From: Anaerolineae bacterium
Lineage (GTDB): Bacteria > Chloroflexota > Anaerolineae > JAFGEY01
Reading direction: 5' to 3'
Assembly (NCBI GenBank): GCA_016929205.1
Contig: JAFGJF010000466.1
Coordinates: forward strand, 1 to 6,923
DNA: 6,923 bases
In this document: positions 1 through 6,923 of the stretch, in pieces
Position numbering within the stretch: the first letter of the stretch is position 1
Layout: the number at the start of each line of letters is the position of its first letter
Made by a program: the position numbers and the translations under genes
Notes under the pieces: generated by a model
What the model saw: the letters and a program-made list of their open reading frames with translations, nothing else
The model's database searches: none
Told to the model about the DNA's origin: nothing

Positions 1-3000
1 ATGAGGCCGTCGGCGGCGATTTCTACACCGTCACAATCCGTAACGACAGCGCGACCACGGCCGCGCTTAACCCCTATATCGAGGTGCATCTTCCTCCATT
101 GGGATTTGACTTTGTTGGTGACCTCGGCTTGACAGATGTCGCCAGCGGCACAGTTCCCTACACTGTCACCGATGCCGGCGCGACGGTGACCTGGACGCTG
201 CCCAGCACCTACAGTCTGGCCCCGGGACACCAACTGATCCTGGTTTTCAAACTATCAACTACCGACGGCACCGACTCAGGACAGCGGCTGGACGTGGATT
301 TTGTCTACGAGAATCCGCCCGGTGACGTCGAAAGGCTCAACGCCGGCGAAAACGTCGAAGTTGGGCGCGGCAACCTCGTGATCAGGAAAACGCCCAAGGT
401 GCAAACCGGCACCTATGGCGACGTGGTAGCCTGGGACGTTTTGATCGCCAACACCGGTTTGGGGACCGTGTATTCGGCGACCTTGTCCGACGTTGCCGGT
501 ATAGGTTACACCGATGTCGATATCAGCGAATTGATGGTTCCGGCTTTTCACATCACCGTTGGCGGGCAACACAACTTTGTCGTAACGGCAACAATCAACT
601 CGTGTACCAACCTGACCAATACCGCCCTCTCCTGGTGGAGTATCGGCAACGAAGATGGCACCGGATCGAGTGCGACGCCGGTGGAGGATGTGGTCGACGT
701 GGCCTACATGCTGGACATTCCCGACATTTCGATCGCCAGCAATGACGTGACCTTTGACTATTGCGCCCAGACGCCGGAAAGGGTAGCCCTGACAATCACC
801 AACGCGGCCGGCGCCGGCCCGGCGCTGAATTTCGAACTGAGCAGCGCGCAGCTCGGCGGCTTGCCCTTTGCGGTGGACAATGTGCCGGCCAGTTGGTTCT
901 ACGATGGAAGCGGCACCTTTACCACCAGCCAGGCGATTATGCCCGGACAGCAGGTGACGTTGGCTTTTATGCTCACGCCCGATGCAGTCGTGTGTGGCGT
1001 AGAGACGGATGGATCGTTCACCCTGGACAGCGCGTTTACCGATCCTTGCGATTTCCCGTATCGTGGCCCTTCTACCGTTATCAACTATAGCTACGATTCC
1101 GAGAACAGCCCGTCGCTGTCCATCGACAAGAACTTTTCTATAGACGCTGCTGGGACCATCGTGTTCACCGTCGATCTCGACGCCCGGAATGTCGAGAGCA
1201 TCAGCGGCACGATCGTCATCACCGACGACGTCTCTTCCTTTTTTGCCATCGACAGCACTGCCGCCACGGCAGGCAGCATTGCGCCAATGGGAAACACACT
1301 GGTCTGGTCCATCCCTTCGGGCGCTGGGCCGGGCGATTTGACCGGCACCATGTCGATCACGGTGACGGATGTGGGCAATCATTCCACATGTGGCCCGAAT
1401 GACTATACCAATGTCGCGCATGGGTACGCCGACGTCACCTGCCCGACCTGCGACCCGCCGCTGAGTGCCAGCAGCGCCACGGTCGACGTCGGCCCGGAAT
1501 TGAGGGAACCGGACCTCAGCTTTGAGATCAACACGATCCAGTTCGATTACTGTGCCGTGACCCAGACGCAGACGATCGTCATCACCGTCACTAATGCCAT
1601 GACGGCCGATCCGGCCTACGGCCTCGTGTTGAATATGATACAGACCGAAGAAGAAGAGATACCCGACTGGATACAGCCTTATCCCGATTCGCCGCTCTAT
1701 CCTGCTCGGATAATGGTGGATGTCGATCAGGTCAGCAGTGAATGGATCTATAGTCTGGCTGGCGAACGCTTTACCTATATCGGAAACGGTGGGGTTATTT
1801 TTCCGGGGCAACAAATCACGCTTTCATTTGTCGTGACCCCGAGCCACATATGCGGCAATTCACGGCACTGGCAGGCTATTTTTAACGCCGAGTATGAAGA
1901 TGCTTGCGGTGAGGAGTATATTGGGGATATCGATACCATCGTTCCCTTTACCGAGACCAATATGCCCCGTTTTGGTATGGAAAAGACCAATACAGCGCCG
2001 GGCGGCGCGATCGATACGGGCGATGTGTTTAATTTCTTGATCGATTTTGAGACACTCAATGCCCACAGGATGACCAACACGATTCGCATTGAAGATGTTG
2101 TTCCCGGCGTCTTTGAGATCTTGGCCTATGCTGGAGAGGTCATTTCGTCACCAAGCTCTGTGCTTTACTCGATCACTGGCACCAACGTGATCACGCCGGG
2201 AGGGATTGTCACCTCCACGATCGTCACCTCGGCCGTTGGCCTGGATACCCGGCTCGTTTGGGAAATACCGATCACGCCCTCATTGATGCCCTATGACCTC
2301 ACCGGCCGCCTGACGATCACGGTGCGCGTGCTTGACGTCTCGGCCGACTGTGGTGCCCACAGTGTATACGACAACACCGCATATGGTCAGGCCGGGGATG
2401 GCTGCGCCGGCTGCACGGGATTGGGTGCCCAAGCTGCCACGACTGTGCGCGTACTGCCGCCGACCGGAGATCCGGCAGAAGCGTCGCCCAAATCGGCCAT
2501 TTCGGACGGTCAGGTTTGTGGCACATTGGTGGTGAGCAATACCTATGCCAGGGTCTTTATCAGCGATTGGAGCAGCGTAACCTTTACCGAAACCTTGGGC
2601 AGCACGGCTGCGCCACCCATTCCTGCCGGGACGCTGAACTATGAGGTGGGCAGTTTGGTCGTCTCGATCGATGGCACAGACAGAACTGCACAAACGGCCA
2701 TTGTGCAGGCCGCCCCCCAATTGATCCTCGATTTTGACAGCATTGCGTCGCCCACAGGCACGCATAACATCAGCATCATTTACACGCTCTACGTCGACAA
2801 TGACATCCTGTCCGGCAATCCTGTGTTCACATCCAGCACAACTTCCGAATTCGAGGTTCTCAACGTCGCTTCGCAGGGATCGTGTGGTTCGGGTGACAAT
2901 TACAATTTTGAGCAAACTGCGTCCATTTCCATCCAGCGCGCCGATTTGCAGATCGACATCTCGCCCGACAACTTTGTCGGCTGCGCGCCCACCTGGGTCA

Positions 3001-6000
3001 CACTCACCGTTTCCGATCCCGATCTGGTCTCAAATAACCTGGTCGCCAACAATATCGTGGTCACACTCAACATCGCTTCGCCCGAGTTTGAGGGCATCGA
3101 TCTCTCTGCCGTGAGTTATGGCGGTGGCTTTACCGGCAACCCGGTCACGGTCATCAGCGCCGACAATACGATCACCTGGACCTTTGCCAACCCGCTCACC
3201 GCGACCAACAGCACGACCGGCACGATTGGCTTTACCATGACCCGCAGTTGTAACCCCGCCAATCTGCGCGCCGGGGTACGCTTTGAAAACCGCTGTGTCG
3301 TGGTCTATAGCCATACCGACAATAACAATGAGGTGGTCGAAAGTCCCGAGATCCGCCTGTTTGTCACCCCGGACCATTACAACATTGCCGAAAACCGGGT
3401 CTACTGGCACGTCTACGCCTTTAACACCGGCGATGGCATAGCCGGGCAGTTTGTGATCACCAACTTGTTAGGTACAGGATTGGCCCTCTACACCTATACC
3501 ACCACCCTCGCCGACCAGGTCGATTTGCTGACCAGCGCGCCCTTTACCGGCGGCAAGGACGTTGTCTGGCAGGTGTCAAACCTCGCTCCGGGCCAGGTGG
3601 TTCATATGGTCATCACTGCGACCACGGTGAGTTGCGCCGACACAACCAGCGTCGTCCAGGTCGATTCCGGCTGCCTGGACGGGAGTGCGTGCCCCGGATT
3701 CTACCAGGACGAGGTCATCTTTGGCCAACTGCCGGTGGCTGTACGGTCCGAAAACGACCAGACCGCCGACCTGCCGCTGTGCGAAACGGGGGTCGTCATC
3801 CTGAGAGTCAAAAACGCGGCTCTCGAATCGCACATCTATAACATGGTCGTGACCGAAACGATTACCTCAATGGGCTACGTTGCCGGTACGGCGGCGATCA
3901 CGATCGAGGACCGGTTCGGCAACCCTATTCCCGCTTTGAGTAACATTCCCTTTGAACCACGGCTGACCGTCAGTTCGTCGTTGACGACGACGATGCTCTA
4001 TTGGGGCGTGGACATCGCACTGTTTCCAACGCAAACAAACCTGTTGCAGGATCGCGGGCCCGAAGAAACCATTGTCATCGAATACATGGTACAAACCGAC
4101 TGTGAGACACCCGGCGAAAACCGGGTGCAGGCCACGGCCGGTGGGGACAAGGCATGTGGCGACTTTTTCCTGCGGCTCGAAAGCGCGGAAACATTGGACA
4201 CCATCGAGCCCGATATCACCCTGACCAAGGATGGGCTCAACAGCACCCAGGGCGACACGGCCTATGCCAATACCGTGTACGGCGGGCCCGGCGACGTCAT
4301 CGTCTGGCGTGTTACTGCCGAGAACGCGATTGGGGCCTATGTGGCCCAAAATGTAGTCGTCAGCGACGTTCTATCAGCCGATCTGGCGTACAGTTCAACC
4401 CTCGTCACCATGGGCACGGTGGGTTACGTTGTCCCCACGCGCGCGGTTTCCTGGACGATCGGCAATTTGCCGGCCGATGGCATCGATCACTATATGTACA
4501 TTACCAACGTTCTGACCACCGGCATTGACTGCCGGATCAATACGACCAACACGGCCGAGCTGTCCTACGGCTGTGATGATGGCTGCCGGGTTGAACCACC
4601 CGAACGCGCCCTGGCCTACATCGTCAAGCAGCCCGAGTTGGGTCTCGTCGTGCCGGGCAGCACCAACATGAACGTCTGCGGCGGCGACTTGACCATTATT
4701 ATCGAGAACGAGAACGGCCCTGATGCCTATAACGTTGTGCTGACCGATACCCTGCCCATGGGCTATGAATACGTATTCGGCGTGGCCCCTGGATCGGTTA
4801 TTTCACCTGCCACCGGGGCAACGGTTCTGACCTGGACGTGGAACATCCTGCCCCAGGGCACGACGGTGATCACCTTTTCGATCCGCCAGACCGCCACCGA
4901 CGGCATCTGTGCTATCGCGCCGACCGGATCCAACGTCGTCCACATCTCGTACGAGGACCATCCGGGCTGCCTCGTGCCGATCACGCATACCGAAATAACG
5001 ACCTCGACGATTAACTTTGACCAGCCGGATATTCAAATCAGCAAACTGCCCGATTTCCAGGTCGACGCGGTTGGCGAGGTGGTCACCTGGACGGTCACCG
5101 TGACCAACACGGGAACGGGCGAGGCGCGCTGGGTCGTCGTCACCGATACCGCCGGCAGCCAGTTCCTCAGCCTGACCCACCTTGGCAACACCAGTAGCGC
5201 GACGGCCAACTTGAGCGGCACCAACGTCATCACCTGGGACCTGGGCACGCTGCCCACCGGCGCGACGTGGGTGGTGACGCTGACCGCCGTGCTGACCGAA
5301 AGCGGCCACAACGAAAACCTGGCCGAGGTGTCCAGCCACTGTGGCACAGGATGCCAAACGGTGGATGCCGATAACGACGCCTTTGTCAGTTTGTTGAACG
5401 ACTTTGCCAAGACCCCCGAGGTGCAAACGGGCACCATCGGCAGCCTGGTGGTCTTTGAGATTGAAGCCGCGCTGTCGGACGCCAACGGAGCATACGAGGG
5501 CATTGTCGTCACCGATGCCCTGCCGGTTGGTCTGGGCTACGTTTCTGCCGTGCTGACCTACGTCGTGGATGTGGATGGCGCAGATGGCGGACCAACACAA
5601 ACGGTCGTTGTCCCGAGCAACACTCCTGGTCTGTATGACTCGGGCAACATTGTCTGGGCGTTGGGCGTTAGCGAACCAGGTGTCGTTCAGATCAATGGTA
5701 CGATCACGGCTGTCATCCAGGCCATCGATTCGAATCAACATGGCATCAGCCGGACCAACGAAATCAGCATGACCTATGTGCAAGACGGTTACAGCTATAA
5801 CTTTACCGATACAGCGGACATCAAACTTGTCGAGCCGCTGCTGCACATCGGCAAGTCGTATGTAACCGAGTCTGGGTGTGAGGCACTGTTGCATCAGGCC
5901 AACTTTAACGTCAGCCCGGATGGATGGACAACGTCTGCAAGCATTGTCCGCGATGCAACACAGGGTGTGCTCCACTTTACTGGCAGCGATACCAGCACCA

Positions 6001-6923
6001 ACAACCAAGTGGACGACGCCTCTGATTTCAGCTTGAGCTTTATGGCCAAGCACAATGCAGATAACAACGGCCGGTTGAACGTCGATTTCAGGATGCAAGA
6101 TGGCAACAACCGTTACATGTTCTGGATCTATCCGGATGGTAATCTGAGCCTGATTCGAAGAGCAGGAGGAAGCAATAACACACTGGATAGTGCTACACTG
6201 CCCCGTCCGCTGGCCTGGCACCACTACGAGATCCGCGCCGAAGGCCCGCACCTGCGCATCTATGTCGACGGCCAACTCGCCCTGGAAGCCACCAACGACA
6301 CCTTTGGCAGGGGGTCCATCGAGTTCCGGGGCTCGAACAACATCGATATGGTCTTGGATGACGTGCTCGTCACCAGGCTCAATCAGACGGGATGCTTCGT
6401 CGGGGCCAATGATCTGGTCACCTATACCCTCGTCGTCTCGAATCACACCCAGGCCATTGGCTACGATCTGGTGATCACCGACGTGCTGCCCGCCGGGATG
6501 ACGTTACGTGATTACACATTGACCAGTGACGATCCGCTCACCTTGGTGATCACAGAACCATCGCCGATTCCCGGCGCGACAGGGGTCTTGACCTGGGGCA
6601 TCAACCAGTTGGTCCCGGGGTCGCCCTATGTGCCCACGACCCACAATGCGCTCACCTTGACCGTTGTGCTCAGCGTGGTCGACCACATCACGGCAAACAT
6701 TGTCCTGGCCAACCAGGCCTCTCTGATCTACGATAACTGGAGCGGCAATTCCCAGCCGACGACCATCACCCGTGACTATGGCGGCGGTTCGCACTCGACT
6801 GCGGTCCGTACGGTCGACGGCGGGATTCGCAAGCGCGAGCAGTTCAGCCCGCCTTCGACGGCGACGTTGGGCACCCTGGTCACTTATACGCTGATCGTGC
6901 CTGCCCAACCAATCTCGGCGACG
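1..6923 (+). CDS. Giant DUF11-repeat surface protein, internal fragment (both ends outside window)
   Basis: One open frame covers the window: bases 1-2 finish a codon, the first full codon is at 3, and 2,307 codons follow without a stop. No start, signal peptide, membrane segment, sorting signal or stop is visible, so the full protein is longer. The content is about 16 tandem beta-sandwich domains of the DUF11/TIGR01451 family, recognised by repeated strand motifs such as TWTVTVTNTGTG (about residues 1693-1704), VVLTDTLP (1579-1586) and a central W strand in most domains (W64, W435, W753, W1059, W1189, W1334, W1484, W1611, W1745, W1885, W2198). A LamG-like domain is nested at residues 1961-2126. 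Composition (Thr/Val/Asp/Asn-rich, 34 Cys, only 17 Lys) fits a secreted, extracellular rod. From family knowledge such proteins serve as adhesins, surface layers or stalk/scaffold proteins; the exact role here is inferred and unknown. The frame is intact, with no sign of frameshift or decay. Confidence 0.95.
3..371 (+). repeat. DUF11-like domain D1 (N-terminally cut by window)
   Basis: Residues 1-123. It starts inside strand B (YTVTIRNDSA) and runs through the central W strand (TVTWTLP, W64) and an L-APG turn to a last strand ending near DFVYENPPGD. It has no Cys. Its N-terminal strand lies upstream of the window, so whether it is K-type or C-type cannot be told. Confidence 0.75.
372..716 (+). 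repeat. DUF11-like domain D2, K-type
   Basis: Residues 124-238. It opens NLVIRKTPKVQTGTYGD with the first-strand Lys at K129, then VVAWDVLIANTGLG, the best DUF11 consensus match in this part. The last strand is introduced by N206 (NTALSW). The single Cys, C201, has no partner within the domain. The nearest free Cys is C254 at the start of D3. Confidence 0.82.
717..1106 (+). repeat. DUF11-like domain D3, C-type
   Basis: Residues 239-368. Its first strand lacks Lys and it carries the C-type mark FDYCAQT (C254) just before strand B (VALTITNAAG). A PGQQVTL turn (P314-L320) leads to C331-G and, 18 residues on, C349, which bracket the last strand. It is clearly paralogous to D5. It contains no Lys at all. 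Confidence 0.78.
1107..1502 (+). repeat. DUF11-like domain D4, K-type
   Basis: Residues 369-500. The first strand is LSIDKNFSIDAAG with K376, strand B is TIVFTVDLDARN, and GTIVITDDV takes the usual VTD-LP place. The central strand is LVWSIP (W435). The C-terminal strand starts at N470 (NVAHGYAD) between C463 and C480; an extra C483 follows just before the D5 junction. Confidence 0.8.
1503..1961 (+). repeat. DUF11-like domain D5, C-type with acidic loop insertion
   Basis: Residues 501-653. It opens PDLSFEINTIQFDYC (C517), then TIVITVTNAMTADPAYG, close to D3. A loop around residues 548-568 begins with four Glu (EEEEIPDW) and is rich in Pro and Tyr; it makes D5 about 20 residues longer than D3. 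PGQQITL (601-607) matches PGQQVTL in D3. C617 and C635 bracket the last strand. Confidence 0.78.
1962..2456 (+). repeat. DUF11-like domain D6, K-type, long
   Basis: Residues 654-818. The first strand is FGMEKTNTAPGG with K661, then GDVFNFLIDF, IRIEDVVPG in the VTD-LP place, and the central LVWEIP (W753). N791 (NTAYGQAG) starts the last strand between C783 and C801. A further C804 lies just before D7. The loop between the LP strand and the W strand is longer than usual (about residues 705-748). Confidence 0.77.
2457..2939 (+). repeat. DUF11-like domain D7, C-type, divergent
   Basis: Residues 819-979. The C-type mark is C839 before strand B (GTLVVSNTYARV). The central W is replaced (LILDFDSI), so the fold assignment rests on spacing and flanking domains. 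It has one late Cys, C961, with no second Cys after the last strand. It is followed directly by another C-type domain, breaking the alternation. Confidence 0.65.
2940..3344 (+). repeat. DUF11-like domain D8, C-type
   Basis: Residues 980-1114. The first strand DLQIDISPDN has Asp where K-type domains have Lys. C994 precedes strand B (TWVTLTVSDP), followed by NNIVVTLNI and the central strand TITWTF (W1059). C1083 and C1098 bracket the last strand. It has no Lys. Confidence 0.74.
3345..3731 (+). repeat. DUF11-like domain D9, K-type layout with Val replacing the Lys
   Basis: Residues 1115-1243. PEIRLFVTPDHYNIAENR lines up with PDIQISKLPDFQVDAVGE of D13 and puts V1121 where K1681 sits. Strand B is VYWHVYAFNTGDG, and VVWQVSNLAPGQ holds the central W1189. 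Three late cysteines (C1211, C1224, C1230) follow the K-type pattern of an extra Cys before the next C-type domain. Confidence 0.74.
3732..4208 (+). repeat. DUF11-like domain D10, C-type
   Basis: Residues 1244-1402. PLCETGVVILRVKNAALES carries the C-type C1260 directly before strand B, then YNMVVTETI. The central strand is LYWGVD (W1334). C1367 and C1385, 18 residues apart, bracket a last strand starting at N1373 (NRVQATA). Confidence 0.75.
4209..4631 (+). repeat. DUF11-like domain D11, K-type
   Basis: Residues 1403-1543. PDITLTKDGLN holds K1409. GDVIVWRVTAENAIG is strand B, VVVSDVLSADL the VTD strand and AVSWTIGNLP (W1484) the central strand. NTAELSYG (N1516) is the last strand between C1510 and C1524; an extra C1528 precedes the D12 junction. 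Confidence 0.83.
4632..5024 (+). repeat. DUF11-like domain D12, C-type
   Basis: Residues 1544-1674. PELGLVVPGS has no Lys. C1559 sits just before strand B (DLTIIIENENGPDA), then YNVVLTDTLPMGYEYV, an almost exact DUF11 consensus. LTWTWNILPQG (W1611) is the central strand and turn. C1636 and C1656 bracket the last strand (NVVHISYED). Confidence 0.85.
5025..5390 (+). repeat. DUF11-like domain D13, K-type, closest to consensus
   Basis: Residues 1675-1796. PDIQISKLPDF holds K1681. GEVVTWTVTVTNTGTGEA, VVVTDTAG, VITWDLGTLPTGATW (W1745) and NLAEVS (N1772) give the full DUF11 pattern, and this is the best single domain for a profile search. The late Cys pair is compressed to C1780/C1784 (HCGTGC), unlike the 13-20 residue spacing elsewhere. 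Confidence 0.9.
5391..5834 (+). repeat. DUF11-like domain D14, K-type, no cysteine
   Basis: Residues 1797-1944. FAKTPEVQTGTIG (K1803) is nearly the same as the start of D2. IVVTDALPVGLGYV is consensus, NIVWALG (W1885) is central, and NEISMTYV (N1919) is the last strand. An Asp/Gly-rich loop (DVDGADGG, about 1857-1864) follows the LP strand. It has no Cys and directly follows another K-type domain. Confidence 0.84.
5835..6815 (+). repeat. DUF11-like domain D15, split by a nested LamG-like domain
   Basis: Residues 1945-2271. The first strand PLLHIGKSYVTES carries K1951 and C1959. A 166-residue foreign domain follows, then the DUF11 fold resumes at TGCFVGANDLVTYTLVVSN (C2131), VITDVLPAGM, LTWGINQLVPG (W2198) and NQASLIYD (N2237). 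D15 has both a Lys and a pre-strand-B Cys, so it is a hybrid of the two subtypes. It lacks the late Cys pair. Confidence 0.82.
5883..6380 (+). other. Nested concanavalin A-like (LamG / DUF1080-like) jelly-roll domain
   Basis: Residues 1961-2126. The order of motifs fits the LamG/3-keto-disaccharide-hydrolase-like (DUF1080) jelly-roll superfamily: an N-terminal F-x(6)-W (F1968, W1975), a FSLSFMAKH strand, NRYMFWIYPDGNLSL (Y2038), a WHHYEIRAEG strand (W2072-H2073), LRIYVDGQLALE with the typical V-D-G turn (D2089-G2090), GSIEFRGSNN and a closing D-D-V-x-V (D2119-D2120). No catalytic residues can be assigned. In large surface proteins such domains usually bind glycans or protein ligands. The binding role is inferred from the family, not seen. 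The first half uses somewhat more A/T-ending codons than the flanks. Confidence 0.78.
6816..6923 (+). repeat. DUF11-like domain D16, K-type, cut by window end
   Basis: Residues 2272-2307. GGIRKREQFSPPSTATLG carries a first-strand Lys (K2277) and LVTYTLIVPAQ is strand B of a new repeat. The rest lies beyond the window, showing that the repeat array continues downstream. Confidence 0.75.

Noticed and set aside
1..132. ATG at base 1 as a possible gene start
   Set aside because: It is in a different frame from the real gene and meets a TGA at 130-132 after 43 codons; the DUF11 strand is already under way in the frame starting at 3.
761..1090. Forward-strand open frame of 109 codons in another frame (also 2332-2535, 2734-3114, 3632-3841, 4154-4528, 5569-5772, 6190-6474)
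   Set aside because: These are out-of-frame shadows of the giant gene, with low-complexity Arg/Pro/Ser/Thr-rich translations and no domain.
276..1814. Long antisense open frame of 512 codons
   Set aside because: It lies exactly in register with the forward codons, so it is open only because the forward gene rarely uses TTA, CTA and TCA; it ends at the forward TCA at 276. Its translation is rich in Arg, His, Asp and Gly with no recognisable domain.
2403..2414. C-x-x-C at C801/C804 (also C480/C483) as a thioredoxin-like or metal-binding site
   Set aside because: The same positions recur in a repeat series where the two cysteines fit better as ends of two different disulfides (one within the domain, one across the junction).
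5571..5594. Asp/Gly-rich loop (DVDGADGG) as a calcium-binding EF-hand or dockerin motif
   Set aside because: It lacks the full 12-residue loop spacing and sits in a normal inter-strand loop of D14.
5883..6380. The inserted domain as an active glycoside hydrolase
   Set aside because: DUF1080-like resemblance is only to the jelly-roll scaffold; no catalytic acid pair could be identified, so a binding role is more likely.
4803..6446. Long antisense open frame of 547 codons
   Set aside because: Same in-register shadow effect; the forward frame over this span encodes clear DUF11 and LamG-like motifs. The other antisense frames at 2280-2915, 3030-3410, 3576-3833, 3867-4349 and 6504-6908 are in the same register and are explained the same way.

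Overview
The whole 6,923-base window is one uninterrupted protein-coding stretch on the + strand. Reading from base 3 (codons start at every multiple of 3) gives 2,307 sense codons with no stop. Neither the start nor the stop of the gene is in view, so this is an internal slice of a giant gene. There is no intergenic DNA, promoter, terminator, RNA gene, mobile element or CRISPR array. Residue numbers below are window residues (residue = codon start / 3).

The product is a chain of about 16 beta-sandwich repeats of the DUF11 / TIGR01451 'conserved repeat domain' type, about 120-160 residues each. The usual signs are a Gly/Asp-rich turn, a strand of the VTWTVTVTNTG kind, a V-x-V-T-D-x-LP strand, a central (V/L/I)-x-W strand, an L-x-x-G turn and a final strand often introduced by N-x-A. 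Such chains are typical of very large secreted or surface-anchored adhesin- or stalk-like proteins. The chain is very rich in Thr, Val, Asp and Asn and very poor in Lys (17 in 2,307).

Layout: D1 (partial) and D2 open the window. A run follows in which a Cys-bearing subtype (C-type: D3, D5, D7, D8, D10, D12) mostly alternates with a subtype that usually has a first-strand Lys (K-type: D2, D4, D6, D9, D11, D13, D14). D15 carries a nested concanavalin-like (LamG / DUF1080-like) domain at 5883-6380, inserted early in the DUF11 fold and bracketed by two cysteines. D16 is cut by the window end. The 34 cysteines fall into 17 consecutive pairs: most are either within a domain near its last strand or span a domain junction. 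This suggests an extracellular rod stapled by disulfides within and between domains, carrying at least one probable ligand-binding (perhaps glycan-binding) lectin-like head.

Organism: a bacterium with fairly GC-rich DNA (high-50s percent by eye), the standard genetic code, and an extracytoplasmic oxidising environment for this protein. DUF11 giants with LamG-like modules are common in environmental Chloroflexota (Anaerolineae/Caldilineae-like) but also occur in Planctomycetota, Myxococcota/Deltaproteobacteria, Bacteroidota and archaea. Chloroflexota is a low-confidence guess. With no neighbouring genes visible, nothing can be said about operon, secretion system or anchor.
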